From contig CAKRLN010000113.1 in the NCBI GenBank assembly GCA_934359535.1, positions 1-7,030 on the forward strand: a DNA stretch of 7,030 bases, read 5' to 3'. The notes below the pieces were generated by a model. That model was given only the letters and a program-made list of their open reading frames with translations, did not search any database and was not told where the DNA came from. Below, piece by piece: positions 6,154 through 7,030 of the stretch. Origin of the DNA: an uncultured Lachnospiraceae bacterium. Its GTDB lineage: Bacteria > Bacillota > Clostridia > Lachnospirales > Lachnospiraceae. Positions within the stretch are counted from its first letter, which is position 1. Each line of letters opens with the position of its first letter. The translations under genes and the position numbers were made by a program.

Positions 6154-7030
6154 ATGATTGGATCAGATATCGGTATTGATTTAGGTACAGCGAGTATTTT
6201 GGTATATATAAAGGGAAAAGGTGTTGTTTTAAAGGAACCATCGGTTGTGGCTTTTGACAGGGATACGAATAAAATTAAGGCGATCGGAGAGGAAGCAAGA
6301 CTGATGCTTGGAAGAACTCCGGGTAATATCGTTGCAGTACGTCCGCTCCGTCAGGGTGTTATCTCGGATTACACGGTTACAGAGAAGATGATCAAGTATT
6401 TTATCCAGAAGGCGCTTGGCAAGAAGACCTTCCGCAAGCCACGTATCAGTGTCTGTGTTCCGAGTGGTGTCACAGAGGTTGAGAAGAAGGCTGTAGAGGA
6501 TGCAACCTATCAGGCAGGAGCAAGAGAGGTTGCGATCATTGAGGAACCAATCGCTGCTGCAATTGGAGCAGGAATTGACATTGCAAGACCATGTGGAAAT
6601 ATGATCGTAGATATCGGAGGCGGTACTGCTGATATCGCAGTTATTTCACTTGGCGGTTCTGTAGTCAGCACTTCAATCAAAATTGCCGGTGATGATTTCG
6701 ATGAAGCACTGGTACGTTATATGCGCAAGAAGCATAACCTTCTGATCGGTGAGAGAACTGCAGAGGATATCAAGATCAAGATCGGAACCTGCTATCCGCT
6801 TGCACAGAACGAGACGATGGATGTACGCGGACGTAACCTTGTTACCGGCCTTCCGAGAACCGTGACCGTAAGCTCAGAGGAGACCGAGGAGGCACTCCGT
6901 GAGCCAACCTTACAGATCGTAGAGGCAGTACATTCTGTACTTGAGAAGACTCCACCAGAGCTTGCAGCGGACGTTGCAGACAGAGGAATTGTTCTGACAG
7001 GAGGCGGCGCACTGCTTCGTGGACTTGAGG
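6154..7030 (+). CDS. mreB: MreB/Mbl-type bacterial actin (3' truncated by window)
   Basis: MreB-type actins polymerise on the inner membrane and guide cell-wall synthesis along the rod's sides. The reading frame is open for 292 codons to the right edge; the family is usually about 330-350 residues, so roughly the last 40-50 are missing. Visible nucleotide-binding motifs are: phosphate-1 loop DIGIDLGTAS (5-14); GRTPGNIVAVRPL (53-65); the conserved EEP with the likely catalytic glutamate near 130-131; phosphate-2 loop DIGGGTAD (153-160); IGERTAEDIKI (198-208); EKTPPELAAD (264-273); and adenosine loop LTGGGALLRGL (281-291). Wording such as IGERTAEDIKIKI recalls Mbl as much as MreB, so the paralogue is uncertain. 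The ATG at 6154 follows an AG-rich ribosome site (GAGAGGA, ending 7 bases upstream) and matches the family's N-terminus. It has its own promoter and is not part of uvrBA. No mreC or mreD is visible. Confidence 0.96.
   Translation, partial: MIGSDIGIDLGTASILVYIKGKGVVLKEPSVVAFDRDTNKIKAIGEEARLMLGRTPGNIVAVRPLRQGVISDYTVTEKMIKYFIQKALGKKTFRKPRISVCVPSGVTEVEKKAVEDATYQAGAREVAIIEEPIAAAIGAGIDIARPCGNMIVDIGGGTADIAVISLGGSVVSTSIKIAGDDFDEALVRYMRKKHNLLIGERTAEDIKIKIGTCYPLAQNETMDVRGRNLVTGLPRTVTVSSEETEEALREPTLQIVEAVHSVLEKTPPELAADVADRGIVLTGGGALLRGLE

Overview
The window looks like ordinary chromosomal core DNA of a low- to mid-GC Firmicute. The protein sequences, the strong AGGAGG-like ribosome sites, the AT-rich intergenic regions and the codon habits (frequent CCG, GAG, AAG, CTG/CTT, GAT) suggest a gut-type Clostridia member, most likely Lachnospiraceae. 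That family placement is inference. All genes lie on the + strand. No mobile element, CRISPR array, tRNA, rRNA or phage gene was seen.

Layout: (1) positions 3-467 hold the 3' end of secA, the preprotein translocase ATPase, ending in a zinc-binding SEC-C tail and followed at once by a strong intrinsic terminator (495-534). (2) The 366-base gap 468-833 is a dense control region for nucleotide excision repair. It holds a consensus Gram-positive LexA (SOS) box at 627-638 lying between two candidate promoters, then a T-tailed inverted repeat. (3) uvrB (834-2816) and uvrA (2871-5711) follow 54 bases apart with no terminator between them, forming an SOS-type uvrBA operon. It ends in a long hairpin (5726-5770). 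(4) The 442-base gap 5712-6153 is AT-rich. It holds a second unexplained hairpin (5799-5832), short competing complementary elements, an A8/T8 dyad, two candidate SigA promoters and a roughly 150-base leader with a small hairpin. (5) mreB (an MreB/Mbl-type actin) starts at 6154 and runs off the right edge.

Functionally these are three independent units: protein export (secA), DNA damage recognition and incision (uvrBA; the UvrC nuclease is not in the window), and cell-shape control (mreB). UvrA2 with UvrB scans DNA, UvrA loads UvrB at lesions, and UvrB then recruits UvrC. The LexA site explains how the pair would be induced by damage.

I found no previously undescribed system. The points most worth checking are the arrangement of the uvrB control region, a marked codon-usage change within the first 80-90 codons of uvrB, and the uncharacterised RNA-structure potential before mreB.
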